DNA from: Psychroserpens sp041224425
GTDB taxonomy: Bacteria; Bacteroidota; Bacteroidia; Flavobacteriales; Flavobacteriaceae
DNA: 64,000 bases
Assembly: GCF_041224425.1 (NCBI RefSeq)
Contig: NZ_JBGFGL010000077.1
Span: 372,001-436,000, forward strand
Direction of reading: 5' to 3'
Of the stretch, positions 54,801 through 64,000 are shown in pieces; position 1 is the stretch's first letter; each line of letters starts with the position of its first letter. Under the pieces are notes generated by a model. That model was not told the origin of the DNA, ran no database searches, and worked only from the letters and a program-made list of their open reading frames with translations. Position numbers and translations under genes: made by a program.

Positions 54801-56655
54801 TTGTTACAGTACTTCGTCATTTTCAATAGAAGTTGGCACAAATCCTGTATTCAATGAACCTACAGATCTTTTTGTGTGTGATGATATTTCTAATGATGGC
54901 GTTGTAGAATTTGATTTCAATGTTCAAATTGCTGAAATCACTCAAGGTATTTCAGACATACAGGAAGTGAGTTTTCACACCACACTTGAAAATGCTGAAA
55001 ACAATATCAATCCTTTACCTTTAAATTTCAGCAATACGGTTAATCCGCAACAAATTTATGTGAGAATCAACAACGGAACCATCTGTGAATCCTATACATC
55101 GTTTGTATTGAACATCATTGCAGCTCCAGAGGTAAACGATGCGCAAACCTTAGTGCAATGTGATACTGATTACGACGGAATTGTAACATTTGACTTAACA
55201 CTTTCAGAGTTTGATATTCTCGATGTTCGACAAGACAATATTGAAATTTCTTATCATGAAACTTTGGAAGATTCTTATTTGCAAACCAATACTATTGCCA
55301 ATCCTGAAAACTATTCAAACATTTCCAATCCGCAAACTGTTTATGTAAGGGTTACAAATACCATTTCAGATTGTTTCGTTTCAGTTCCGTTGCCATTAGA
55401 GGTCAACCTTCCTCCTGCTATCAATGACATTCCTGAATACGTAATTTGTGAAAATGAAAGCAATGCTACATCGCTTAACGAAATAAATGGTTCGCTATTA
55501 CAACAAACCATCAATGTTGATGTCAATTATTATGCAACATTAGCAGATGCTGAAGGTCAAACGAATGCATTGAATGACAACTATAACTATCAGTCCAATA
55601 ACGATACACTTTTCGCAAGAGTTGAGTTTACAACAACGCATTGTTTCTACATCCATGAATTCAATTTAGTGGTGAACCCTTCTCCAATTGCAAATCAACC
55701 ATCAGATTTAGAAGATTGTGATAATGACTATGACGGATTGTTAAACTTCGGATTCAACCAGCAGAATGCAACGGTTCTTGGCGGACAAGATCCTCTACAG
55801 TTTTCAGTCACCTATCATGATAGTCTGACCTCTGCTGAAAACGGTTCAGAAGCCTTGGCAACAAATTATGAAGCTTTTGATGGAGAAACAATATATGTGC
55901 GTGTTGAAAATAATGCAACAGGATGCTATGCTTTGACACAATTCTCAACATTTGTAAATCCGAAACCAATTGTTGACATAGGAGATCAAGTCATTTGCTT
56001 GAATAATTTACCACTACTGGTTAGTGCAAATACAGAGCAAGCTGGCGACTCTTATTTATGGTCAACTAATGAAACAACTCCAGAAATTGAAATTACTGAA
56101 GTTGGGACCTATTCGGTTACGGTAACGTCTCCTTTTGGTTGTGAAACCACTCGTGTTTTCAATGTTTCTGAATCGGAACAAGCAACTATTGAACTTACGG
56201 AAACTATTGATTTTTCAGATCCTAACAATATTACAGTCACCATTAGTGGTATTGGCAATTACTTATACCAATTGGATGATGAAGAACCACAACTATCTAA
56301 TGTATTTGAAAATGTAAGCCTTGGCTACCACACAATTACCATTATAGATTTAAATGGTTGTGCTGAAGTGACTAAAGATATCGTCGTTATTGATGCGCCT
56401 AAATTCATGACACCAAACAATGATGGATATTTTGATACATGGCATATCACAGGTGTTGAGACACTTCCTGGAACGATAGTTTACATTTATGATCGCTATG
56501 GCAAATTGTTAACGCAGCTTTCATCATCATCAATCGGTTGGGATGGAACATATAACGGTCATGCCATGCCAGCAAATGATTATTGGTTCTTAGCGAAAGT
56601 TAGAAAAGACAATATTGCTTTTGAAGTTAAAGGCCATTTCGCATTGAGAAGGTAG
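51814..56655 (+). CDS. Giant choice-of-anchor-L surface protein, 11 CD-repeats, type B sorting domain
   Basis: A 1613-residue protein from MNVLKLALS; an ATG at 51775 would precede the signal peptide by 13 residues and is rejected. The signal peptide ends FYAQQ. Residues about 25-260 are a choice-of-anchor L domain (FPFENGIMLSTGN, FNYILASEEYFGNFPC, IVIADQTDKNYDSAVF). An Ig-like domain follows. Eleven repeats of about 95 residues start near 352, 447, 542, 638, 737, 829, 921, 1018, 1113, 1208 and 1298; many carry a DxDxDG-like loop (CDTDYDG, CDSDHDG) that may bind calcium. An Ig-like and a type B sorting domain (KFMTPNNDGYFDTWH) end the protein. Expected at the cell surface as a long adhesin. 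Confidence 0.92.
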   Translation: MNVLKLALSVLFCLCFSIFYAQQISINNSFTEQELIENHLIQGCVETSNINSPVNGTVNGFNSFAYFERDGSNFPFENGIMLSTGNPLSGGNVQNNQVLNEGQTDWLTDPDLEAALGISNTLNATSIEFNFISVSNQIAFNYILASEEYFGNFPCEYSDGFAFLIKEAGTSDPFTNIAVIPDTTIPVNTNTIHDEIIGFCAPSNEAYFQGYNIGNTNYNGRTTVLTATANIIPNTEYLIKIVIADQTDKNYDSAVFIEGNSFNANVDLGDDIQTCASDVTLDGNIENPQATYTWLFNDVVIPGENQTTLDVSQSGNYTVSIEIPLNNSTCVIEDSINVSLSSTQSAESISDYHLCDDASGDQIETFDLSTKDSEAIASVPGSSYSVTYHYSSADALNGTNPITTPIQNIINPQPVFVRIEDTVNGCLAYQNFNLVVNQQPNISDPTPLIVCDDNTPDNVTTIDLSQKDDEITNGNFDLVVTYHLTQNDADNGTNAIPLPYVNTNPTETLFVNVTNSITGCSSTTTLDIEVLENPSIDTDSHYIDACDSDHDGFASFDLTSIIDDVLNGLTGVNVTFHETQEDADLGVNAIANETNYQNTISNEQIVFIRVENQSTGCASITPIELHTNLLLTATNIRDFALCDADNDGTEAFDLVNIATAIIGDLGDALEIDITIDFYLTENDRNNQINALDVTQPFEPTTIPQTLYLVITSPTCQEIEQIDLIINPVVEFVPIGSVSVCDTDQDGFTPIDLSQFDEQVTDNQPDFNVSYFATQEDAESNSNALPLIYTNTTNPFTVYTRIRFSGTGCADVNSFEIEVLPAPESFEPTDVVICDADQDGVSIIDLNAKISELVTNPINKTITFHNSQADADNATNPIATTSAYPAITETMFARVENNSTGCYSTQSFEIIVNTLPIINPIDLYKFCEPGDDGFGEFLFSTQDADILNGQTGKEVFYFETASDAENNTNPIDKDEIYVNLTNPQTIHVRVENTTDPNCYSTSSFSIEVGTNPVFNEPTDLFVCDDISNDGVVEFDFNVQIAEITQGISDIQEVSFHTTLENAENNINPLPLNFSNTVNPQQIYVRINNGTICESYTSFVLNIIAAPEVNDAQTLVQCDTDYDGIVTFDLTLSEFDILDVRQDNIEISYHETLEDSYLQTNTIANPENYSNISNPQTVYVRVTNTISDCFVSVPLPLEVNLPPAINDIPEYVICENESNATSLNEINGSLLQQTINVDVNYYATLADAEGQTNALNDNYNYQSNNDTLFARVEFTTTHCFYIHEFNLVVNPSPIANQPSDLEDCDNDYDGLLNFGFNQQNATVLGGQDPLQFSVTYHDSLTSAENGSEALATNYEAFDGETIYVRVENNATGCYALTQFSTFVNPKPIVDIGDQVICLNNLPLLVSANTEQAGDSYLWSTNETTPEIEITEVGTYSVTVTSPFGCETTRVFNVSESEQATIELTETIDFSDPNNITVTISGIGNYLYQLDDEEPQLSNVFENVSLGYHTITIIDLNGCAEVTKDIVVIDAPKFMTPNNDGYFDTWHITGVETLPGTIVYIYDRYGKLLTQLSSSSIGWDGTYNGHAMPANDYWFLAKVRKDNIAFEVKGHFALRR

Positions 56656-56796
56656 TAAAATTTGGCTTTTTGTCTTAAAAATTTGCTTTAACTCTAATAT
56701 TTCTTCATAAACTGTAATTTTTTTCTATTTTAACAGATTCAAGATTCCTAACCCAAATCTACTAGTGTTGCTTAGCTTTTTATAACTAACCTAGTA

Positions 56797-59700
56797 ATGA
56801 AGAATATAAAGTGGTTGTGGATTGCTCTATTCTTTAGTGTAGTTTACAAACTTACTGGACAACAAATAACGACTCAGACCTCTTCCCTAGAAGCTATGAT
56901 TCAAGCTAATTTTGGGCAAGGCTGTGTTGAGATTTCAAATGTGTCGTCTTCAATAAACGGTCAAGTTGTAGGAATAAACAGTTATGGCACATTCGATAGA
57001 GCTGATTCTAACTTCCCTTTTACTGATGGTGTCATTTTATCTACAGGAAGCATCTACTCTAGCGGAAATACCGAAAACACATCAACGCTCAACGATGGAT
57101 CGACTAGTTGGACTACCGATGCCGATTTAGAAACAACGCTTGGCTTGACCGGAACCCTTAATGCAACGTCTATTGAATTTGATTTTATTTCAGCTACTAA
57201 TCAAATTGCATTCAATTATGTTTTAGCTTCCGAAGAATACTATTCCAACTTTCCTTGTCAATATTCAGACGGATTTGCTTTTCTTATTAAGAAAGCTGGT
57301 ACGAGTGATCCTTACACCAACATTGCGCTTGTACCTGGAACCTCAACTCCTGTAAATACAACTTCCATCCGACAAGAAATTGTTGGATTCTGTCCACCTG
57401 AAAACGAACAGTATTTCGAAGGATATAATATTGGCGATACCAACTTTAATGGAAGAACGTCTGTTTTGACCGCTAGGGCAAGTATCATACCTTATGAATT
57501 ATACCATATCAAACTAATCATTGCAGATCAAACTGATCAAAACTATGATTCTGCTGTTTTAATTGAAAACACAAGTACCATTGCTGCTGTTGATCTTGGT
57601 CCAGATATTGACATTTGTGCACAAACGACCTTGCTTAATGCCAATGTGCAAAACAACACCGCAACTTATCAATGGTACCTGAACGGAACCTTACTGCCTG
57701 GTGCCACAAATCCACTATTCCAAACTTCTGTATCAGGAACATATAGTGTGGTTGTCAATCTTCAAATAAACAATTCTTCTTGTACTATTAGCGATGAGGT
57801 AGTTGTTAACTTAAGCTCTGTTCAGAGTGCTGACATCATTCCTGATTTCACTCTTTGTGATGACTCAAGCAATGATGGTGTTGAAATTTTTGACTTATCT
57901 ACAAAAGATATCGATGCCTTGGATTCAGTTCCTGAAGGCAACTATAATATTTCTTATCACCTAACAAGTGAAGGTGCGCTAAATCAAACCGCTGTCATTA
58001 ATACACCATATGAAAACGTTTCAAATCCTCAAACAATTTATGTGCGAATTGTTGATACTGATACAGGATGTTTAGCATATACATCATTTGATTTGGTTGT
58101 CAATAATTATCCTATATATGATAATCCACCAGACATTTCTTTATGTGAAGATGCCACTGATGAAAATACACAAATAGATTTGACGCTTGCTGAAGAAATA
58201 ATTTTAGAATCAAATCCCAATCTAACAGTCAGTTTTCACTATACACAAAATCAAGCTGAAATGTATGTCAATCCTATTACTGGAGACACGTTCACTTTTC
58301 TTGATCAAATAAGTACTGTTTACATTCGGGTCGTTGACAATAATACAGGTTGTGTAGGAATCAGTTCCATACAAATAACCATTTTAAACAATCCAGAACT
58401 CAATCCGGAAACTCAGTGGATTACCGCATGTGAAACAGATGGTGATGGATTTGAAATTTTTGATATCACTTCAGTTCTAGGCGATGTTTTACAAGGCTTG
58501 AATAATGTAACCGTAAGTTATCATGAGACACAAATGGATGCTCAAGATAACATCAACCCAATTATGAACCCAACCGCCTACCAAAATATCACACCAGATT
58601 TTCAAATGGTCTACATAAGGGTTACCGATAATGTCACAGGATGTACATCAATTGCTCCAATAGAATTACACACCAATGTTGTATTAACAGGTTTTGACAC
58701 TACTAATTATGGCATTTGTGACGATATTACAAACGATGGCATAGCTGATTTCAATTTAAACCTAGTGAAAATTGCCATTTTGGACAACTATCAAGGATAT
58801 GAGCTTAGTTTTTATGAAACAGAGTCAGATCGTGATAACAATATTAACGCTTTAAATACCGGGATACCTTTTACAGCTACATCTATTGTAACAACACTTT
58901 ATGTATCTGCTATAGCTATTGATTCTCCAAGTTGTGAAACTTATATTGACATCGATTTGGTTATCCATCCTGCATTTGAACTTATTAACTTAGATCCTGT
59001 AGAATATTGCGATACTGATTTCGATGGTTTAACAGGTATAGAATTAGCAACCTTCAACGAATACGTAAGTACTGGTGTCGATTTCCCAAATGTAAGGTAT
59101 TATCTAACTGAAGAAGATGCCATCAATAATGACAACCAACTTCCTCCTACCTATTTTAACACGACCAATCCGCTAACGGTTTACACAAGAGTTACCAATT
59201 CACAAACAAGTTGTTTTGATGTGGCAGCTCTAGAAATTACTGTTATCGATCCTCCAGTAGTGTCTGAACCTTCAGATATTATTATTTGTGATAATGATCA
59301 AGATGCCATTTCAATTGTTGATTTAGAAAGTCGCATCCCAGAAATCGTAACTGAGACTACAGATTTGATCTTTTCATTTCATACCAGTTTTGAAGACGCC
59401 AATACTAATGACAATACCATTACCACTCCGAATAGCTACAGCACCTCAACCCAAACAATCTTTGTAAGGGTTGAAAGCTTGATAACCACCTGTCACAGTA
59501 TCGTCGAGTTTGATGTTATCGTAAACACCTTGCCTGTCTTTATTCCAATATCAGAATTCATAACCTGTGAAAGTGATGGTGATGAAATCAATGATTTTTT
59601 CTTCAATCTAAAGGATGAGGAAATCATTAATGGGCAACCTGGAAAAGAAGCGCTTTATTTTGAAACGGCTCAAGATGCGATTGATAGAACCAATATCATA

Positions 59701-62469
59701 GATAAAAATTCTGCTTATCAAAATTTATCGAACCCACAAACTGTATATGTAAGGATTGAAAACGTAACAGACATTGATTGCTTTGGAATTGAGCCTTTTG
59801 TTATAAGTGTCACCCAGTATCCTACTTTTAATCCACCAACAGATATTACGGTTTGTGACGATTCGTCTAATGATGGTATAGACACCTTTGACCTTAACGG
59901 TAAAGTGACCGAAATAAGCAATGGCATTTCTGAAAATCTTGATATCTCATTTCATTTGAGCTTTGAGGATGCCGATGCCAATACTAATGAAATTCCTCTT
60001 GAATATACCAATACTGTAAATCCACAGCAAATCTATGCTAGAATTGAAAATGGAACAGTATGCTATTCTATTGCTGATTTTGAATTGAATATCGTTCAAG
60101 TACCAGAAGCCAATCCAGCACCTGACATCGTTATGTGCGATACGGATTATGATGGTTTAACCAATTTTGATCTGACTGTTATTGAAACCGAAGTATTGGA
60201 TGTTAGGATTGATGATATTAGTCTTAGCTATCATGAATCGGTTGAAAGCGCTGATTCTAATTCGGGCTTGATAGCAGATCCTGAGAATTACACCAACTTA
60301 TCAAATCCACAAACCGTCTATTTAAAAATCCTTAACACTATCTCTAATTGCTACAGTTTGACACCTATTAACCTTAGTGTTAATTTACCTCCTCCAATTA
60401 ATGATTTCAATACTTATGACATTTGTGAGAACAACTCAAGCTACTTTGATTTGAATGAAATCAATGCTGTTGTGGTTGACGACACCTCTGACGTTATCCT
60501 CAACTATTTTGAAACATTTACTGATGCTCAAGACAACAATAATCCTTTGAGCTCAGATTACACCTATACAACTACAAATGATACGATTTACACAAGAGTT
60601 GAGTCGCAAACAACAGGATGCTTCTATGTGTATTCTTTTCAACTTATCGTAAATCCTTGGCCTATAGCAAATCAGCCAGATGACTTGCAAGCTTGTGATG
60701 ACAGTTCGAATGATCAAATTACTGAATTCAATTTATCATTGGTTGAAAGTGCTGTATTGGGCAATCAGAATCCGAATGTTTTCACTTTTAGTTATCATGC
60801 TTCAGAAGCCTTTGCTGAGGCTGGTGTGAATCCTTTGAATAGCACTCATATAGGACAACAAGACGAAACAATTTATGTTCGTGTTGAAAACAATACTACA
60901 GGATGCTATAGTTTGACTCAATTCAATCTTATTGTTTTAGAGCACCCAGAAGTTCCTACATTTTTGGCAAACTGTGATTCAGATTATGATGGGATCACAA
61001 CCTTTGATTTAACTCTTGCTGAAGCAGAACTTTTTGAAACTATCAATCCCGATAACAGCATTTCCTATTTTGAAACTATTGAAGATTTATTAAGCGATTC
61101 AAATGCCATCAGTACACCTGAAAATTACACCAACCTTTTCAACCATCAAACTGTTTTTATCAAAGTTTATAATTCTGTAGCAAATTGTTTCACCTATGTC
61201 CCATTGGAACTTCAAGCCTATCTTCCACCAGAGATAGATCCGTTAGAAAATATAGAAGTTTGTGAAACCAATGTGAATGCCATTGACTTAAACGACATAA
61301 CCACTGAACTTTTAGTACAAACCAATAATGTTATAGTCAGTTATTATGCTACAGAAATTGATGCCCTCAACCAAACAAATGCGCTAAATAGTAATTATGC
61401 ATATCAAACGATGAGTGATACGATTTTTGCTCGTATCTCATTCACAACAACCCATTGCTTTTACATCCATGAATTTACATTGTTAGTCAATCCGATACCA
61501 GTTGCAAATCCTGTAAATGATCTAATAACCTGTGATGATGATTATGACGGTTTTTACAATTTTGATTTTTCGATTCAAGATTCCTCTGTTCTTGGAAATC
61601 AGAATTCAAACCTCTTTTCTATTAGCTATCACAACAACATTACCTCTGCTATTGATGGCATAGACGATCTAGAAGATTCTTATCTAGCCAGTAACAATGA
61701 AACTATTTTTATTCGTGTTGAAAGTAATAATTCTAATTGTTATGCGCTTACAGCATTCCAAACAATTATAAACCCAAAGCCGGAAGTCCATATCGATAAC
61801 CAGACCTTATGTTTAGATGACCTTCCATTGGTAGTAAGTGTAGAAACTTACATTGAGGGCGATTCTTATCTGTGGTCTAATGGTGAAACAACACCTGAGA
61901 TAGAAATCACGCAAATCGGCAACTACTCCGTAACTGTAACGACGCCTGAAGGATGCCAAACAACTGAATTCTTTGAAGTCTCCGAGTCTGAATCGGCAAG
62001 TATTGTTGTCACCGAAAGCATTGACTTTTCAGATCCAAACAATGTTATTGTTACCGTTGAAGGAATTGGTAATTACCTATATCAACTGGATGACGGAGAA
62101 CCACAGTTCTCCAATGTTTTTACAAATGTGGGAATAGGTTACCACACCTTGACAATCTATGATCAAAATGGTTGTGATTTTATTACAGAAACCATTGTAG
62201 TGATTGATGCTCCTAAATTTATGACACCTAATAACGATGGTCATTTCGATACATGGCATATTACAGGTGTAGAAAATTTACCCGGAACCATCATCTATAT
62301 TTTTGATCGCTACGGAAAGCTCATTAAAACCTTGACCTCAAGTACACCAGGTTGGAATGGATACTACAATGGCAATCTTATGCCAGCATCTGATTATTGG
62401 TACATCGCTAAAATTAAAAAAGGAAACGAATCCTTTGAAATCAAAGGTCACTTCACATTACGTCTGTAG
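56797..62469 (+). CDS. Giant choice-of-anchor-L surface protein, 14 CD-repeats, type B sorting domain
   Basis: A 1890-residue paralogue of the preceding protein: signal peptide ending LTGQQ, choice-of-anchor L domain (FPFTDGVILSTGS, FNYVLASEEYYSNFPC), Ig-like domain, fourteen repeats of about 95 residues (first near 350, last near 1576), and the same end, KFMTPNNDGHFDTWH. Repeats 1-11 correspond in order to those of the 11-repeat protein, and 12-14 look like a second copy of 9-11. Several repeats carry CDxDxDG loops suited to calcium binding. It is likely a long surface stalk or adhesin; the ligand is unknown. A 140-bp gap before it shows nothing recognisable. Confidence 0.92.
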   Translation: MKNIKWLWIALFFSVVYKLTGQQITTQTSSLEAMIQANFGQGCVEISNVSSSINGQVVGINSYGTFDRADSNFPFTDGVILSTGSIYSSGNTENTSTLNDGSTSWTTDADLETTLGLTGTLNATSIEFDFISATNQIAFNYVLASEEYYSNFPCQYSDGFAFLIKKAGTSDPYTNIALVPGTSTPVNTTSIRQEIVGFCPPENEQYFEGYNIGDTNFNGRTSVLTARASIIPYELYHIKLIIADQTDQNYDSAVLIENTSTIAAVDLGPDIDICAQTTLLNANVQNNTATYQWYLNGTLLPGATNPLFQTSVSGTYSVVVNLQINNSSCTISDEVVVNLSSVQSADIIPDFTLCDDSSNDGVEIFDLSTKDIDALDSVPEGNYNISYHLTSEGALNQTAVINTPYENVSNPQTIYVRIVDTDTGCLAYTSFDLVVNNYPIYDNPPDISLCEDATDENTQIDLTLAEEIILESNPNLTVSFHYTQNQAEMYVNPITGDTFTFLDQISTVYIRVVDNNTGCVGISSIQITILNNPELNPETQWITACETDGDGFEIFDITSVLGDVLQGLNNVTVSYHETQMDAQDNINPIMNPTAYQNITPDFQMVYIRVTDNVTGCTSIAPIELHTNVVLTGFDTTNYGICDDITNDGIADFNLNLVKIAILDNYQGYELSFYETESDRDNNINALNTGIPFTATSIVTTLYVSAIAIDSPSCETYIDIDLVIHPAFELINLDPVEYCDTDFDGLTGIELATFNEYVSTGVDFPNVRYYLTEEDAINNDNQLPPTYFNTTNPLTVYTRVTNSQTSCFDVAALEITVIDPPVVSEPSDIIICDNDQDAISIVDLESRIPEIVTETTDLIFSFHTSFEDANTNDNTITTPNSYSTSTQTIFVRVESLITTCHSIVEFDVIVNTLPVFIPISEFITCESDGDEINDFFFNLKDEEIINGQPGKEALYFETAQDAIDRTNIIDKNSAYQNLSNPQTVYVRIENVTDIDCFGIEPFVISVTQYPTFNPPTDITVCDDSSNDGIDTFDLNGKVTEISNGISENLDISFHLSFEDADANTNEIPLEYTNTVNPQQIYARIENGTVCYSIADFELNIVQVPEANPAPDIVMCDTDYDGLTNFDLTVIETEVLDVRIDDISLSYHESVESADSNSGLIADPENYTNLSNPQTVYLKILNTISNCYSLTPINLSVNLPPPINDFNTYDICENNSSYFDLNEINAVVVDDTSDVILNYFETFTDAQDNNNPLSSDYTYTTTNDTIYTRVESQTTGCFYVYSFQLIVNPWPIANQPDDLQACDDSSNDQITEFNLSLVESAVLGNQNPNVFTFSYHASEAFAEAGVNPLNSTHIGQQDETIYVRVENNTTGCYSLTQFNLIVLEHPEVPTFLANCDSDYDGITTFDLTLAEAELFETINPDNSISYFETIEDLLSDSNAISTPENYTNLFNHQTVFIKVYNSVANCFTYVPLELQAYLPPEIDPLENIEVCETNVNAIDLNDITTELLVQTNNVIVSYYATEIDALNQTNALNSNYAYQTMSDTIFARISFTTTHCFYIHEFTLLVNPIPVANPVNDLITCDDDYDGFYNFDFSIQDSSVLGNQNSNLFSISYHNNITSAIDGIDDLEDSYLASNNETIFIRVESNNSNCYALTAFQTIINPKPEVHIDNQTLCLDDLPLVVSVETYIEGDSYLWSNGETTPEIEITQIGNYSVTVTTPEGCQTTEFFEVSESESASIVVTESIDFSDPNNVIVTVEGIGNYLYQLDDGEPQFSNVFTNVGIGYHTLTIYDQNGCDFITETIVVIDAPKFMTPNNDGHFDTWHITGVENLPGTIIYIFDRYGKLIKTLTSSTPGWNGYYNGNLMPASDYWYIAKIKKGNESFEIKGHFTLRL

Positions 62470-62524
62470 GCTTCCAAGACTTCTGAATTAACACTTTTTT
62501 GATAATTTACACCTTAACTATACG

Positions 62525-62532
62525 TATCTTTG
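62525..62532 (+). promoter_or_regulatory. -7 element for the fifth surface-protein gene
   Basis: TATCTTTG matches TAnnTTTG 18 bp before the ATG at 62551. A TTG at 62499-62501 is 23 bp upstream, at the long end of the allowed spacing. The gene therefore probably has its own promoter. Confidence 0.5.
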
Positions 62533-62550
62533 CAATCGGAAAAATTGCAA

Positions 62551-64000
62551 ATGAGACAACTTATATTAGCTATTTGTTTTATAACTTGTCTATCTCTTGA
62601 TGCTCAAAACATTCAGGTAGATAGCCAAACTTTTTCTGCCCAACAATTAATTGAGGATATTCTTATCGATAGCAATTGCATTGAAAACGTATCGGTAACC
62701 AACGTCGTGGGTGGCGATTTCAACAACTCTGACCAGAGCTATGGATATTTTGATGCCACAGGCACCTCTTTTCCTTTTCAAAGTGGAATTGTATTGAGTA
62801 CTGGCCGTTTGGGCAATGTGCCTGGCCCAAACACTTCTTTGAGCGACGATAATGCGCCAGATTGGATTGGCGATAATGATTTAGAGATTGCCCTAAATGA
62901 AAGCAATACGCTCAATGCCACGATTATCGAGTTTGATTTCACATCGGTCGCGACTCAAATCAGTTTTAGATACATCTTTGCTTCGGAAGAATATCAAGAA
63001 AATAATCCCAACACCTGTGAGTTTTCGGACTTATTTGGCTTTTTAATACGACCAATCAATGAACAGGAATACACTAACATCGCACTAGTTCCCGATACAC
63101 AAACTCCTGTAAAAGTAACTACTGTACATCCTGAAATTCCAAATGGCTGCGAAGCTCAAAATGAATTTTATTTCGAAAGCTGGAACAATTCTAGCGCACC
63201 AATCAATTTCAACGGACAAACAAAAGTACTGACAGCAACCGCTGATGTTGTTCCCAATCAAACCTATCATGTCAAGCTCGTTATTGCCGATGAACAAAAT
63301 TTCAGATATGATTCTGCAGTATTTCTTGAAGCCAATAGCTTTCAACTGTCTACCGATTTAGGTCCGAATCGCTTACTTTCTACCGACAATGCTTTATGCC
63401 ATTATGAAAATTTAGATTTGGATGCCAGTCAGCCAAATAGCCAGAGTTTCAAATGGTTTAAAGACGAACTGGAATTAACTGGTGAAACCAATTCCACATA
63501 TACTGTAACTGAAGCTGGAACTTACAATGTTGAGGTCACACTAAGCAATGGCTGTATCTCTTATGGCGAAATTATCATTGAATATAATGAGAGTTTTACG
63601 GTTTTTGATACTATTTTAATAGAATGTGATCAAAATCAAGACGGATTAACATTCTATAATCTCTTTGATGCTGAAAGTAGTGTGACCAATAATAACAATG
63701 CCATTTATATTACGGATTTTTATCTCAATGAAGCCGATGCCATTCAAGATGCAAATGCCATTGCAGGTGCTAATTTTTTTGAAAACACGACCTCTTTCCA
63801 AACAGTTTTTGCAAGAGTTGAGAATCAGTTTCGTTGTTTTGATATAGCCGAAATCGAATTACAGATATCCAATAACAGCCTCAACATACCAACAGTTTAT
63901 GCTTGTGATGATACTATTATAGATGGCTTGACAACTTTTGATTTAGCCGAAACTTTTACAACCATTGAAAACCAAGTTCCAAATGGCAGTAGCATCAATT
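62551..64000 (+). CDS. Choice-of-anchor-L surface protein, N-terminal part (runs off the window)
   Basis: The first 483 residues are visible, starting MRQLILAICF with a signal peptide ending LDAQN. A choice-of-anchor L domain follows (FPFQSGIVLSTGR, FRYIFASEEYQENNP, LVIADEQNFRYDSAVF), then an Ig-like domain and at least two CD-repeats opening ECDQNQDGLTF and ACDDTIIDGLTTFDL. The C-terminal sorting domain is outside the window; a type B one is expected by analogy with the two neighbours. It is more diverged from them than they are from each other. Confidence 0.88.
   Translation, partial: MRQLILAICFITCLSLDAQNIQVDSQTFSAQQLIEDILIDSNCIENVSVTNVVGGDFNNSDQSYGYFDATGTSFPFQSGIVLSTGRLGNVPGPNTSLSDDNAPDWIGDNDLEIALNESNTLNATIIEFDFTSVATQISFRYIFASEEYQENNPNTCEFSDLFGFLIRPINEQEYTNIALVPDTQTPVKVTTVHPEIPNGCEAQNEFYFESWNNSSAPINFNGQTKVLTATADVVPNQTYHVKLVIADEQNFRYDSAVFLEANSFQLSTDLGPNRLLSTDNALCHYENLDLDASQPNSQSFKWFKDELELTGETNSTYTVTEAGTYNVEVTLSNGCISYGEIIIEYNESFTVFDTILIECDQNQDGLTFYNLFDAESSVTNNNNAIYITDFYLNEADAIQDANAIAGANFFENTTSFQTVFARVENQFRCFDIAEIELQISNNSLNIPTVYACDDTIIDGLTTFDLAETFTTIENQVPNGSSIN

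Noticed and set aside
52869..55980. Regular repetition at about 285-bp spacing that could suggest a repeat array
   Set aside because: It is protein-coding repeat structure in one frame with diverged DNA, not a CRISPR or satellite array.
1..64000. tRNA, rRNA, riboswitch or insertion sequence
   Set aside because: None recognised on reading both strands; no gene-free stretch longer than about 165 bases exists to hold one.

Overview
The window looks like chromosomal DNA of a marine-type member of the Flavobacteriaceae (Bacteroidota). The evidence is the low GC content, promoters of the TTG / TAnnTTTG type rather than the E. coli type, weak or absent Shine-Dalgarno sequences, type IX secretion sorting domains of both type A and type B, lipoproteins with DUF4369-thioredoxin architecture, and giant choice-of-anchor-L / gliding-motility C-terminal-domain proteins. 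I cannot name the genus. No rRNA, tRNA, CRISPR array or insertion sequence was seen.

Positions 1-27021 read as one end of an integrated genomic island; the other end lies beyond position 1. It sits against the 3' end of mnmE, whose last codons form a sequence that differs at one position from the 18-bp att repeat I remember for Salmonella genomic island SGI1. Next to the att site lie a zinc-ribbon/excisionase-like HTH gene, a tyrosine integrase broken by a one-base frameshift, an unrecognised gene, two small HTH proteins, and a BT4734-type primase-like plus DUF3987 helicase-like pair. All island genes run on the minus strand.

The first cargo block (15754-20863) is a compact operon: XRE regulator, TIR protein, second TIR protein, small membrane protein, two-TM/coiled-coil AbiC-like protein, and a long prokaryotic Argonaute that has lost its visible catalytic residues. 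The genes touch or overlap, and a palindrome sits just upstream of the regulator. This is the strongest candidate for a poorly described immune system here: a guide-binding, non-cutting Argonaute combined with two stand-alone TIR enzymes and two membrane proteins.

The second cargo block (1-15748) is a heavy-metal resistance cluster. In transcription order it holds a DUF6660-like secreted protein, a CzcA-type RND pump fused to its TolC-like channel, a CzcB-type adaptor, a Fur-family regulator, DUF3703, MerTP, a GDCCVxC protein, a P1B-type ATPase, a HYC_CC_PP protein, a CusA-type pump, a TolC-family channel and the start of a CopA-like multicopper oxidase. Divalent-metal and copper/silver export are thus both present. 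A shared 16-bp motif occurs at two regulatory positions in the cluster.

Positions 27004-46289 are core-genome genes: mnmE, two tandem TlpA-like lipoproteins (the second without its CXXC), rhomboid protease, a lipid A-type acyltransferase, a class V PLP enzyme, a 21-residue-repeat secreted protein, glmM, an ACP phosphodiesterase-like protein, gamma-glutamyltransferase, an ATP-grasp enzyme, a glycosyltransferase, a haem-binding protein, heme A synthase, a pRiA4b ORF-3-like protein and an ABC transporter pair.

Positions 46417-64000 hold five consecutive genes for large type IX-secreted surface proteins. They are built from 1, 4, 11, 14 and at least 2 copies of a roughly 95-residue repeat with a Cys-Asp / DxDxDG-like signature. 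The 14-repeat protein matches the 11-repeat protein repeat by repeat plus one duplicated three-repeat block.
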